From: Subdoligranulum variabile
Lineage (GTDB): Bacteria > Bacillota > Clostridia > Oscillospirales > Ruminococcaceae
DNA: 63,990 nt
Assembly (NCBI GenBank): GCA_004552305.1
Contig: SFOX01000006.1
Span: 1-63,990, forward strand
Direction: 5' to 3'
The notes beneath the pieces were generated by a model. The model saw nothing but the letters and a program-made list of their open reading frames with translations, was not told the origin of the DNA and ran no database searches. Of this stretch, positions 1 through 8,337 are shown one piece after another; positions within the stretch are counted from its first letter, which is position 1; every line of letters starts with the position of its first letter. Both the position numbers and the translations under genes were made by a program.

Positions 1-52
1 GAACGGTTGTCCAAAAAAGTCCTGTTTTTTTGCAGTTTTTGTGCAAATTCTC

Positions 53-81
53 TTGTGTAAAAGTTGTTTTTTTTGTATACT
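53..81 (+). promoter_or_regulatory. SigA-type promoter of the nucleoside ABC transporter operon
   Basis: TTGTGT (53-58) and TATACT (76-81) are separated by 17 bp. A strong ribosome binding site, AGGAAAGGGG (106-115), follows and precedes the TTG start at 126. The operon therefore appears to start here, without a substrate-binding protein gene as its first member in this window. Confidence 0.6.
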
Positions 82-125
82 ATAAGATAGTAAGCTGTGT
101 TTTACAGGAAAGGGGCGTATAACGA

Positions 126-1664
126 TTGGCAGAAAATTATGTCATCGAAATGCTGCACATCACCAAGGAGTTTCCGGGCATCAAGGCAAATGACGATGTC
201 ACCCTGCAGCTGCGCAAGGGCGAGATCCATGCCTTGCTGGGCGAAAACGGTGCCGGCAAATCCACGCTGATGAGCGTACTGTTCGGTATGTACCAGCCCG
301 AACAGGGCATCATTAAAAAGAACGGCAAAGAGGTAAAGATCACCGACCCCAACGAAGCCACCGCGTTGGGTATCGGTATGGTACACCAGCACTTTAAACT
401 GGTGGAATGCTTTACCGTTCTGGACAACATCATTCTGGGTGTCGAGGATACCAAGCTCGGTTTCCTCAAAAAGGATGCTGCGCGCAAAAAGGTCATGGCG
501 CTGAGCGAGAAGTACGGCTTGAAGGTCGACCCCGATGCGCTGGTCAGCAACATTTCTGTCGGTATGCAGCAGCGTGTTGAAATCCTGAAGATGCTCTACC
601 GCGACAACGAGATCCTGATTTTCGACGAGCCGACTGCCGTGCTGACACCGCAGGAAATTGACGAATTGATGGAAATTATGCGCGGCTTCAAGGCAGAGGG
701 CAAGAGCATTTTGTTCATCACCCACAAGCTCAACGAGATCATGGCAGTGGCTGACCGCTGCACTGTTCTGCAAAAAGGGCGCTACATCGGTACGGTGGAT
801 ATCGCCGACACCTCCAAGGAGGAGCTGTCCCGTATGATGGTCGGGCGCGATGTCGATTTTGCCGTTGAGAAAAAACCATGCGAGCCGGGCGAGGTCGTTC
901 TGGACGTCAAGGGGCTTGTCGTACCCAGCAAGGCGCACAAAAACAATGCCGTCAAGGGCGTAGATTTTCAGGTGCGCGCCGGGGAGATCGTCTGCGTTGC
1001 CGGTATTGAGGGCAACGGTCAGACCGAATTGGTCTACGGCTTGTCGGGTCTTGAAAAGCCCAGCGCCGGTACCATCACCCTGAAGGGACATGATATCACG
1101 GGTGCCGCCATCCGCGAGCGCTCCAAGCTGGGTATGAGCCACATCCCCGAGGATCGCCACAAGCACGGCTTGGTGCTGGACTTTACGCTGGCGGACAATC
1201 TGGTTTTGCAGCGCTACTGGCAGCCGCAGTTCCAGAGCCGCGGCTTTATCAAGGCTGCTGCCGTGCAGGAATACGCAACGCGCCTGATTGCACAGTATGA
1301 CGTGCGCAGCGGTCAGGGTCCCGCTACCATCGCCCGCAGTATGTCCGGCGGCAACCAGCAAAAGGCGATCATCGCCCGCGAGGTCGATAAAGACCCCGAG
1401 CTGCTGATTGCCGTGCAGCCCACCCGCGGTCTGGATGTCGGTGCTATTGAGTATATCCACAAGCAGATCGTTGCCGAGCGCGACAAGGGCAAGGCGGTTC
1501 TGCTGGTCAGCCTGGAGCTGGACGAGGTAATGAACCTGTCCGACCGTATTCTCGTTATGTACGAGGGCGAGCTGGTCGGCGAGTTCGACCCCAAAAAGAC
1601 AACCGTTGAGGAACTGGGTCTGTACATGGCCGGTGCCAAAAAGCAAAAGGAGATGCAGCAATGA
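126..1664 (+). CDS. ABC transporter ATP-binding protein, nucleoside/sugar type (tandem ABC domains)
   Basis: A 512-residue cytoplasmic ATPase with two ABC domains, as in the RbsA/YufO (NupO) type. The first domain has Walker A GENGAGKST (residues 39-47), a signature near SVGMQQR and Walker B IFDEPTAVL. The second has a degenerate P-loop (GIEGNGQTE), the signature SGGNQQK and QPTRGLDVG. It should energise uptake through the two permeases that follow; its stop overlaps the next start (ATGA). The phosphorylase downstream points to nucleosides as substrate. The start is a TTG placed 10 bases after the ribosome binding site. The usual BmpA-like lipoprotein is not in the window and may lie upstream. 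Family assignment is firm; substrate is inferred from context. Confidence 0.9.
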   Translation: MAENYVIEMLHITKEFPGIKANDDVTLQLRKGEIHALLGENGAGKSTLMSVLFGMYQPEQGIIKKNGKEVKITDPNEATALGIGMVHQHFKLVECFTVLDNIILGVEDTKLGFLKKDAARKKVMALSEKYGLKVDPDALVSNISVGMQQRVEILKMLYRDNEILIFDEPTAVLTPQEIDELMEIMRGFKAEGKSILFITHKLNEIMAVADRCTVLQKGRYIGTVDIADTSKEELSRMMVGRDVDFAVEKKPCEPGEVVLDVKGLVVPSKAHKNNAVKGVDFQVRAGEIVCVAGIEGNGQTELVYGLSGLEKPSAGTITLKGHDITGAAIRERSKLGMSHIPEDRHKHGLVLDFTLADNLVLQRYWQPQFQSRGFIKAAAVQEYATRLIAQYDVRSGQGPATIARSMSGGNQQKAIIAREVDKDPELLIAVQPTRGLDVGAIEYIHKQIVAERDKGKAVLLVSLELDEVMNLSDRILVMYEGELVGEFDPKKTTVEELGLYMAGAKKQKEMQQ

Positions 1665-2776
1665 AAAACCAAAATAAAACCCCGCTGCTGCAGCGTCCCG
1701 CCGCCGTAAGCGTGCTGGCCAGCCTGCTGTCCATCGTGATCGGTCTGGTGCTGGGCTTTGTGCTGCTTGTCATTCTGAACCCCGGTGCCGCTCTGGGCGG
1801 TATGACCTCTATGATGACCACCGGCTTCAGCAGCCTGGACAAGTTCGCCAAGGTGCTGTACCAGGCCGCGCCCCTGATGATGTGCGGCCTTTCGGTAGGC
1901 TTTGCCTTCAAGACCGGTCTTTTCAACATCGGTGCCTCCGGTCAGTATACCATGGGTGCCTTTTTTGCCCTGCTGTGCGCCATCCAATTCCAGATGCCGT
2001 GGTTTGTCTGCCTGCTGGCAGGTGCCGTGGGCGGCGCCATCTGGGGCGTATTCCCGGGTCTGTTCAAGGCGTATTTCAATGTGAACGAGGTCATCACCGC
2101 CATTATGTTCAACTGGATCGGTATGTATCTGGTCAACCTGATCCTTGCCAATGACCCCGTCATGCTGGCGTCCGCATGGGGTGCCTCCAACTCGGACCGC
2201 ACGGCAGCGCTGTCCGCCGCCAACCCGGGCGCTATCATCCCCAAGGGCTTTCTGAGCGCCTTGTTCGGCGGCTCCAGCTGGATCAACATCTCGGTCTTGC
2301 TGACCATTGCCTTCTCCGTTTTGATGTGGGTCGTGCTGCAAAAGACCACCTTCGGCTATGAGCTGAAGGCGTGCGGTCTGAGCCGCGATGCCGCACAGTA
2401 CGCAGGCATCAATGCCAAGCGCAACATTGTGCTTTCCATGGTCATTTCCGGTGCGCTGTCCGGCATCGGCGGCGGCATTTACTATCTGGCGGGTACCGGT
2501 CAGTATGTGCTGCAAAAGGCGATTCTGGGTATGGGCTTCAACGGCATTCCCGTTGCGCTGCTTGCCAGCTCCAACCCCATCGGCACCATCTTTTCGGCGC
2601 TGTTCATCAGCTACATTCAGGTGGGCGGCGCTGCCATGCAGCCTGCCTATTCCTCGGAAACCATCGACATCGTTATTTCCGTTATCATCTATCTGGCAGC
2701 CTTTGCCCTGCTGATGCGCAGCGTAGTCGCCAAGGCAGCCGCCGGGCGTAAGCAGAAAGGGGGCGCTGACAAATGA
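1661..2776 (+). CDS. ABC transporter permease, nucleoside type (YufP/NupP-like)
   Basis: A 371-residue polytopic membrane protein of the BPD_transp_2 (RbsC-like) superfamily. It opens with a hydrophobic segment (about residues 18-40) and carries the family region FKTGLFNIGASGQ and the loop GYELKACGLSRDAAQYAGI, which probably contacts the ATPase. It is the larger of the two permease subunits, the usual pattern in YufP/YufQ pairs. It is translationally coupled to the ATPase upstream and the second permease downstream through ATGA overlaps. The two permeases should form a heterodimeric channel for nucleosides. The family is clear; nucleoside specificity is inferred from the phosphorylase next door. 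Confidence 0.88.
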   Translation: MKNQNKTPLLQRPAAVSVLASLLSIVIGLVLGFVLLVILNPGAALGGMTSMMTTGFSSLDKFAKVLYQAAPLMMCGLSVGFAFKTGLFNIGASGQYTMGAFFALLCAIQFQMPWFVCLLAGAVGGAIWGVFPGLFKAYFNVNEVITAIMFNWIGMYLVNLILANDPVMLASAWGASNSDRTAALSAANPGAIIPKGFLSALFGGSSWINISVLLTIAFSVLMWVVLQKTTFGYELKACGLSRDAAQYAGINAKRNIVLSMVISGALSGIGGGIYYLAGTGQYVLQKAILGMGFNGIPVALLASSNPIGTIFSALFISYIQVGGAAMQPAYSSETIDIVISVIIYLAAFALLMRSVVAKAAAGRKQKGGADK

Positions 2777-3765
2777 ATATCCTTGCCAACCTGATCAGCC
2801 TGACCATTTTGTTTGCCGTGCCGCTGCTGCTGGTGGCGCTGGGCGGTATGTTCAGCGAGCATTCCGGTGTGATCAACATTGCCTTGGAGGGTATGATGAT
2901 CATCGGCGCGCTGTTTGCCTGCCTGACCCTGCAAGCCTTTGACCAAAGCGGCTTTGGCGCCCTGCACCCGCAGCTTGCCATGTTTGCCGCCATCTTGGTG
3001 GCGGGGCTTACCGGTATGATTTTTTCGGTGCTGCTGGGGTTTGCCGCCATCAACCTGAAGGCCGACCAGACCATCGGCGGTACCGCGCTGAACCAGTTTG
3101 CCCCCGCCTTTGCCATTGTTATGACCTGGGCGCTGCAGGGTCAGGGTCTGACGACCATTTTTATCCCCAACTGGGCGCGCATCACGCAGGAAACCCTGGG
3201 TCTGCCCGTGCCGGAGAACCCCGGTTTCTGGGACAACCTGCTGTTTAAGTATTTTTATCTGACCACCCCCGTTGCCATCGTGCTGTTTATCGCCTCGTAT
3301 GTGCTGCTGTACAAGACCCGGTTCGGTCTGCGTCTGCGTGCGTGCGGCGAGCATCCGCAGGCGGCGGATTCTGTGGGCATCAGCGTGTACAAGATGCGCT
3401 ATGCCGGCGTGCTGATTTCCGGCTTTTTGGGCGGCATCGGCGGCCTGGCGTACACGCTGGCAGCCGGTTCCGGCTTCAACTCCAGCGTGGGCGGCTACGG
3501 CTTCCTTGCCTTGGCGGTTATGATCTTCGGCAACTGGAAGCCGCTGCCGATCCTGGCTTCGTCGCTGTTCTTTGCGCTGTTCAAGGTCATTGCGGCGTAC
3601 AACGCTTCTCTGCCGTTTTTGCCCAAGTTTGAGAGCATCAAGGACATTTCCAACCTGTACCAGATGCTGCCTTACATCGTCACGATGATCATCCTGATTT
3701 TTACCTCCAAAAACTCGCAAGCCCCCAAGGCCGAGGGTATTCCTTACGACAAGGGCAGCCGCTAA
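2773..3765 (+). CDS. ABC transporter permease, nucleoside type (YufQ/NupQ-like)
   Basis: A 330-residue polytopic membrane protein of the same superfamily as its neighbour and probably its heterodimer partner. Visible motifs are EHSGVINIALEGMMIIGA near the N-terminus, which corresponds to the FNIGASGQ region of the other subunit, and RFGLRLRACGEHPQAADSVGI, the ATPase-contacting loop. It starts inside the stop of the previous gene (ATGA) and ends 65 bases before the phosphorylase, with a short hairpin in that gap. It completes the transport module. Confidence 0.88.
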   Translation: MNILANLISLTILFAVPLLLVALGGMFSEHSGVINIALEGMMIIGALFACLTLQAFDQSGFGALHPQLAMFAAILVAGLTGMIFSVLLGFAAINLKADQTIGGTALNQFAPAFAIVMTWALQGQGLTTIFIPNWARITQETLGLPVPENPGFWDNLLFKYFYLTTPVAIVLFIASYVLLYKTRFGLRLRACGEHPQAADSVGISVYKMRYAGVLISGFLGGIGGLAYTLAAGSGFNSSVGGYGFLALAVMIFGNWKPLPILASSLFFALFKVIAAYNASLPFLPKFESIKDISNLYQMLPYIVTMIILIFTSKNSQAPKAEGIPYDKGSR

Positions 3766-3778
3766 TTTGTATCTGTCT

Positions 3779-3811
3779 GCCGCCCGTCCGCACAAGCGCC
3801 GGGCGGCTTTT
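3779..3811 (+). terminator. Hairpin with short T-run between permease and phosphorylase genes
   Basis: Arms GCCGCCCG (3779-3786) and CGGGCGGC (3800-3807) pair perfectly and are followed by only four T. With no promoter visible between it and pdp, it may be a leaky terminator or a processing stem that lowers pdp expression relative to the transporter. Confidence 0.5.
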
Positions 3812-3830
3812 CTGTTAGGAGAATTTGCTT

Positions 3831-5153
3831 ATGCGTATGTATGATATCATTGCCAAAAAACGGGACGGCGGCACGCTGAACCGCGAGGAACTGGCATTTG
3901 CCGTAAACGGCTATGTGGCGGGCGATGTGCCGGATTACCAGATGTCGGCGCTGCTGATGGCGATTTACCTGCGCGGTATGACCGACGCTGAAACCGCCGA
4001 ATTGACCGATGTGATGGCACATTCCGGCGATATGGTGGATCTTTCCGCCATTGCGGGCATCAAGGCGGACAAGCATTCTACCGGCGGCGTGGGCGACAAA
4101 ACCACCTTGGTCATTGCCCCCATCGTGGCTGCCTGCGGTGTAAAAATTGCCAAAATGAGCGGGCGCGGGCTGGGTCACACCGGCGGCACCATCGACAAGA
4201 TGGAGGCGGTTCCCGGCACCCGCACCAGCCTGAGCCAAGCGGAATTTTTCCGGCAGGTCAACGAGATCGGCATTTCGGTCATCGGGCAGAGCGGTCAGAT
4301 TGCTGTCGCTGACAAAAAAATCTACGCCCTGCGCGATGTCACCGCCACCGTGGGCTGCATCCCGCTGATTGCCTCCTCGATTATGTCCAAAAAACTGGCT
4401 GCCGGTTCAGACGCCATTCTGCTGGATGTCACGATGGGTGACGGCGCTTTTATGAAGGATCTTGACAGCGCCTTGGAGTTAGCGCGGCTGATGGTTTCCA
4501 TCGGCACTGCCCACGGGCGCAAGGTCGCAGCGCTGATCACCGATATGGACAAGCCCTTGGGGCAGAACATCGGCAACGCCCTTGAGGTCGCCGAGAGTAT
4601 GGCAGTTCTGCAGGGCAAAGGAGCCGCCGATTTGACCGAAGTTTGCCTGCAGCTGGCAAGCAATATGCTGCTTTTAGCGGGCAAGGGCGATTTGCCTGCC
4701 TGCCGCGCCATGGCGGAGGGCGTCATTGCCGATGGTTCCGCCTTTGAAAAGTGCTGCCAAATGTTTGCCGCGCAGGGCGGCGATATCAGCGTGCTGCGCG
4801 ACGCCGACAAGTTCCGAAAGGCAAAATACAGCTTTGCGCTGACCGCCCCCAAGGACGGCTACATCTACAAAAACGATGTTGAAAAAATCGGCAATGCCAG
4901 CGTGCTGCTGGGTGCCGGGCGCATCAAAAAAGAGGATGCCATCGACTTTGCCGCCGGCATCACAATGCACAAAAAGCTGGGCGATTTCGTAAAAGCAGGG
5001 GACAGCATCTGCACCTTCTACGCCGATGACAAAGCCCTGTTTGCCCCCGCCGAGGAAATGTACCGCAGCGGGCTTGTCATCCGTGACGAAAAGCCCGCCG
5101 TGCCGCCGCTGGTGTATGCCCGCGTAACCGCGGACGGCGTGGAAACCTTCTGA
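3831..5153 (+). CDS. pdp: Pyrimidine-nucleoside phosphorylase
   Basis: A 440-residue enzyme of the thymidine/pyrimidine-nucleoside phosphorylase family. It splits uridine, deoxyuridine or thymidine with phosphate into base and pentose-1-phosphate. The signature region of the family, SGRGLGHTGGTIDKME, is intact near residue 110, as are the phosphate-site run KHSTGGVGDKT near residue 84 and the C-terminal region with YADDKA. I chose ATG 3831 because AGGAG (3817-3821) lies nine bases ahead. A TTG two codons upstream is less well placed. Location directly after an ABC importer suggests that imported nucleosides are degraded for salvage. Length is normal. Confidence 0.94.
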   Translation: MRMYDIIAKKRDGGTLNREELAFAVNGYVAGDVPDYQMSALLMAIYLRGMTDAETAELTDVMAHSGDMVDLSAIAGIKADKHSTGGVGDKTTLVIAPIVAACGVKIAKMSGRGLGHTGGTIDKMEAVPGTRTSLSQAEFFRQVNEIGISVIGQSGQIAVADKKIYALRDVTATVGCIPLIASSIMSKKLAAGSDAILLDVTMGDGAFMKDLDSALELARLMVSIGTAHGRKVAALITDMDKPLGQNIGNALEVAESMAVLQGKGAADLTEVCLQLASNMLLLAGKGDLPACRAMAEGVIADGSAFEKCCQMFAAQGGDISVLRDADKFRKAKYSFALTAPKDGYIYKNDVEKIGNASVLLGAGRIKKEDAIDFAAGITMHKKLGDFVKAGDSICTFYADDKALFAPAEEMYRSGLVIRDEKPAVPPLVYARVTADGVETF

Positions 5154-5162
5154 AAAACTGCG

Positions 5163-5207
5163 AATCAAACAGCCCCTGACCTTAAACCGGTCAGGGGCTG
5201 TTTGATT
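5163..5207. terminator. Bidirectional terminator between pdp and the M20 peptidase gene
   Basis: A 19-bp perfect stem (5163-5181 with 5189-5207) closed by a 7-base loop, with A-rich and T-rich outer ends (AATCAAACAG and CTGTTTGATT). It separates two converging genes. Its outer stem AAACAGCCCCTG is shared with the terminator at 17299-17335. Confidence 0.85.
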
Positions 5208-5213
5208 ATGCCG

Positions 5214-6650
5214 TCAGCACTGGCGCATCAGGCGGATATAAAACTCTACGGCGCGCCCGATCGTTTCCACGCGGATGCGCTCATTGTTGCCGTGGATGGT
5301 GGCGCGTTCCTCGGCAGAAAGATCCATCGCCGAGAAGCGGTAGACATGGTTGCTGATGCGTCCATAGTGGCGGCTGTCCGAGCATTGCACCATCAGATAG
5401 GGCGACACCAAGCAGCCCTTCCATGTGGCAGCCACAGCGCCCGCCACCTTGTCCCATGCGGGGCAGTTGGTTTCGCTGATGGGGCTGGGGTTCATACCCT
5501 CCAGGTTGACCATCTCGACCGCTGGGTCGTTGACGGTCTGCTTTAAGTAGTCAAGGGCGGTTTCCATGGTATCCTGCGGGTTCAGGCGCAGGTTGCTGAT
5601 CATCTTTGCCTCCGAGGGGATGACATTGCGCCCTGCGCTGCCCTTAGCCTGCGTAAATGCCACCGTGGTGCGCATCAGGGCGTTCAGCTCGCCGCCGCTT
5701 TTGCGGCAGATGGAATCCAGCACGCCGCCGAACAGCCAGAGGTTGGCAAAAATCATACGATAGGTAAAGTTGGAGTAGCGTCCTAATGTGTCAAACATTT
5801 CCGCCACGGGCTTGGTCAGATGCGCCGCAAAGGGGTTGGACTCGATCTTGGTACACGCCTCACTCAACGCCACCAGCGGGCTGTGCGGCTTGGGAGCGCT
5901 GGCATGACCGCCGCCGGATTTGACCGTGTACTCGACGTTCATCATACCCTTTTCGGCAATGCCGATCAGACCGCAGGGCTGCTTGACGCCGGGGAACACA
6001 TCCTGCACCACGGCGCCGCCCTCGTCCACGACCAGCGCCGGGGTGATGCCGTGGGCTTCAAACCAATCCACGATATGCACCGCGCCCAGACCGTTGACTT
6101 CTTCGCCGCCGCTGAAGGCAAAATAAATATCCTGTTCCGGCTGGTAGCCCTGTGCCATCAGGTGGTCGGCTGCTGTCAACACACCGTTGAAGGTCACCTT
6201 TGTATCCAGCGCACCGCGTCCCCAGACCACGCCGTCCTCCAGAATTGCCTCAAAGGGCGGCTTGCTCCAGCCGGCCTCGTCCACAGGCACCACGTCGTAG
6301 TGCGCCATCAGCACGCTCGGCTCACTGTGCTGTTTGCCCTCCCAGGTAAACAGCAGCCCGCGGTCAGGCATACGCTCGAACTTGCAGGTTTCAAAAACGT
6401 GCGGGTACAGCTCCGGCAGCTTGTCGATCAGCTTTTGGAACTCCGCGTCATCTTCCAGCTGCGGGTCGGTGTTGGACACCGTCTTGAAGCGGATGAGTGT
6501 GCGCAGGTTCTCCACCGCCTTATCGCGGTCAAAGATTTCCTTGCCCTCGGGGATCTGCGGGGTCGGACCGGGCTTGAAACGCACCGTGCGCACCAGCACC
6601 TCAGCCACCAACAAGACCGGAATCAGCAAAAGCAACCACAGATATGACAT
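5214..6650 (-). CDS. M20 family metallopeptidase, carboxypeptidase S/PM20D1-like
   Basis: A 478-residue di-zinc amidohydrolase with an N-terminal membrane segment (about residues 2-20). Metal and catalytic motifs are in place: MAHYDVVPV (metal His and catalytic Asp), WGRGALDTK (bridging Asp), FSGGEEVNG (catalytic Glu and metal Glu), VVDEGGAV and a late His in DSRHYGR. The resemblance is closest to the CPS1/PM20D1 branch, which hydrolyses N-blocked amino acids or short peptides. I placed the start at 6650, where AAGGAGGT (6659-6666) precedes it; a longer reading frame to 6758 lacks such a site and runs into the next gene. It shares an operon with two membrane proteins that may supply substrate, which is inference. 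Confidence 0.88.
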   Translation of the reverse strand: MSYLWLLLLIPVLLVAEVLVRTVRFKPGPTPQIPEGKEIFDRDKAVENLRTLIRFKTVSNTDPQLEDDAEFQKLIDKLPELYPHVFETCKFERMPDRGLLFTWEGKQHSEPSVLMAHYDVVPVDEAGWSKPPFEAILEDGVVWGRGALDTKVTFNGVLTAADHLMAQGYQPEQDIYFAFSGGEEVNGLGAVHIVDWFEAHGITPALVVDEGGAVVQDVFPGVKQPCGLIGIAEKGMMNVEYTVKSGGGHASAPKPHSPLVALSEACTKIESNPFAAHLTKPVAEMFDTLGRYSNFTYRMIFANLWLFGGVLDSICRKSGGELNALMRTTVAFTQAKGSAGRNVIPSEAKMISNLRLNPQDTMETALDYLKQTVNDPAVEMVNLEGMNPSPISETNCPAWDKVAGAVAATWKGCLVSPYLMVQCSDSRHYGRISNHVYRFSAMDLSAEERATIHGNNERIRVETIGRAVEFYIRLMRQC

Positions 6651-6669
6651 TGTATAGTACCTCCTTGGC

Positions 6670-7350
6670 TTACAGCAAGCCTTTTTTATACAGTACACGC
6701 GCCACGCCCAGGCTGAACAAGACACCCACCGGCACCATGACGCCCACAGTGGAGGCATTCAACGCCGGAACAAAGATGAACAGCACCAGCATCAGCAGCA
6801 TGGGTGCCAGCGCCAGCTTAAAGTTCTTGGACACAAACACCACCGCCAAGCCGCCGAACAGCGCGGGTAAAATCTGGGTAAACGCCGGCTCCAGCACCGG
6901 GCTGGACAACAGCGGCGTCAGCGGGATGATCAGCACCACGCCCACCAGAATGATCAGCGTTGTCACAATGCTGGACACCGCAATGGCAATGGTGGAGATG
7001 ATTTCACCCTCCTCGCTGTTTGCCTTGACCCCGGCGCGCTCCATCGCGTCCAAGGCGCAGGGAAGCTTGAGGTTGGAAATGTTGCCCGTCACAAACGAAA
7101 GATAGGTGCCGCCGGCACCCAGCATCGGCACATAGGTAAAAATTTCCACAATGCCCACTGCCCAGTACATCGGACCGATTGCCAAAAAGCCCTTGGCAAA
7201 CGCCGCCCAGTCCGGCGTGGTGCGGAAAATTACCGACACGACAATGGGGTACGCCACAATCAGCGCCAGCAGCGTAAGCCCCCAGATGCGCCCCCAGCGG
7301 TGAACGCTCTCGATATAGGTTTCTTTCTTTTGCAGTTCTGTCTTTTCCAT
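6670..7350 (-). CDS. Polytopic membrane protein of unknown function beside M20 peptidase
   Basis: A 226-residue protein with a charged N-terminus (MEKTELQKKE) and about five hydrophobic segments, including SVIFRTTPDWAAFAKGF, IAIAVSSIVTTLIILVGV and a C-terminal pair. I do not recognise a characterised family. The start at 7350 has AAGGAGGT (7358-7365); a longer frame to 7410 would overlap the upstream gene. It lies 15 bases after the DUF5058-like gene and 19 bases before the peptidase. The two membrane proteins may form one transporter or exporter working with the peptidase, which is inference from context. Confidence 0.75.
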   Translation of the reverse strand: MEKTELQKKETYIESVHRWGRIWGLTLLALIVAYPIVVSVIFRTTPDWAAFAKGFLAIGPMYWAVGIVEIFTYVPMLGAGGTYLSFVTGNISNLKLPCALDAMERAGVKANSEEGEIISTIAIAVSSIVTTLIILVGVVLIIPLTPLLSSPVLEPAFTQILPALFGGLAVVFVSKNFKLALAPMLLMLVLFIFVPALNASTVGVMVPVGVLFSLGVARVLYKKGLL

Positions 7351-7364
7351 TTTGCGCACCTCCT

Positions 7365-8099
7365 TCAGCTCAGCCAGCTCGTCAGCGGGATGGATGCTGC
7401 CATACCGCACAGCATACTGATCGGCAGGGCATAGTCCTGAATCCAGCGCTTTTTGGTGCGCATAGCCGCCACACCGCAGACCACCATAACGACCGCCGAG
7501 GTCAGCATAACAAACACCGGGATCAGCCCCGTAAAATCGCCGTGCACCGCGCCCAGCACATCGCTGAACACATACCCCAGAAAGGCGCTGATCATACCCA
7601 AGAACATTGCATTGTTAAAGACATCCGCCCAGTGCCGATCCTTGGCGCCGATCTTCATCAAGCCGCCCTGCAGGCGCTTGGTCATCAGCGGCACCAGCAG
7701 CAGCCCGATCATAATGCCCACCGTCATAACGGCCGCTACCGTGACATACGCTGTCGCTGTGGGGATGGGGGTGTTGGTGTCCAGCCCCAGCTCTGTCAGG
7801 GAGGTTCCGGCTGCCACGGTTTCATAGGTCAGCGAACCCACCACCGAAAGCCGCAGCCACGGCAAGGCTATGCCAAGGCTCTTGCTCAGCGAGATAACGC
7901 CCACCAGAACCGCCACCGCCGGTGCCACGGTGAACACCGCCGCCGCCGAAATGGTCTTGCGAATCGTCTGCCGGGGCATCCCCAGCTCCTTAGCGCGCGC
8001 TACCGCTCGCCACAGAAAAAATACCGACTGTGCCAGCACAAACAGGATGATGATGCCCACCAGCACAAACAAAATTGGCGCATTTATATCAAACGCCAT
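7365..8099 (-). CDS. DUF5058-like polytopic membrane protein
   Basis: A 244-residue integral membrane protein, first gene of a three-gene minus-strand operon. It has about six hydrophobic stretches, starting with ILFVLVGIIILFVLAQSVFF, and a conserved-looking cytoplasmic patch ARAKELGMPRQTIRKTI that recalls proteins annotated as DUF5058. That name is from memory, not a search. The start at 8099 is preceded by AAGGTGGG (8106-8113). A longer frame to 8318 would run through the intergenic region toward the radA promoter and is rejected. Role unknown; a partner of the next membrane protein is likely. Confidence 0.7.
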   Translation of the reverse strand: MAFDINAPILFVLVGIIILFVLAQSVFFLWRAVARAKELGMPRQTIRKTISAAAVFTVAPAVAVLVGVISLSKSLGIALPWLRLSVVGSLTYETVAAGTSLTELGLDTNTPIPTATAYVTVAAVMTVGIMIGLLLVPLMTKRLQGGLMKIGAKDRHWADVFNNAMFLGMISAFLGYVFSDVLGAVHGDFTGLIPVFVMLTSAVVMVVCGVAAMRTKKRWIQDYALPISMLCGMAASIPLTSWLS

Positions 8100-8276
8100 A
8101 CAATTCCCACCTTTTTCTTTTGAATTGGACATTTTTCCATGCCTTAGTGCCAGTTTAACACGTTGTCTAAATAAATGCAAGGAAAAGTTTTCATACGGTG
8201 AACATTTGTTTTTGAACTGTGTGCAGCTCACGGACACAAAAACCGCAACCTCCCGCAAGAAATCCCTGTATTTTAC

Positions 8277-8305
8277 TTGCCCGACGCCGCATTTTGGGAT
8301 ATAAT
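8277..8305 (+). promoter_or_regulatory. SigA-type promoter of radA
   Basis: TTGCCC (8277-8282), 17-bp spacer and TATAAT (8300-8305), then AGGAGG (8327-8332) ahead of ATG 8338. The rest of the 238-base divergent gap (8100-8276) shows no feature I can support; the minus-strand operon promoter there is not clear. Confidence 0.7.
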
Positions 8306-8337
8306 AGAAAGTAAGCATTCTTTAGCAGGAGGCATCT

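Noticed and set aside
102..1661. Long minus-strand reading frame opposite the ABC transporter ATPase
   Set aside because: It is a codon-structure shadow of a clear ATPase, has no ribosome binding site, and its product has no recognisable motif. The same holds for long frames opposite ileS, uvrA, mutS and others.
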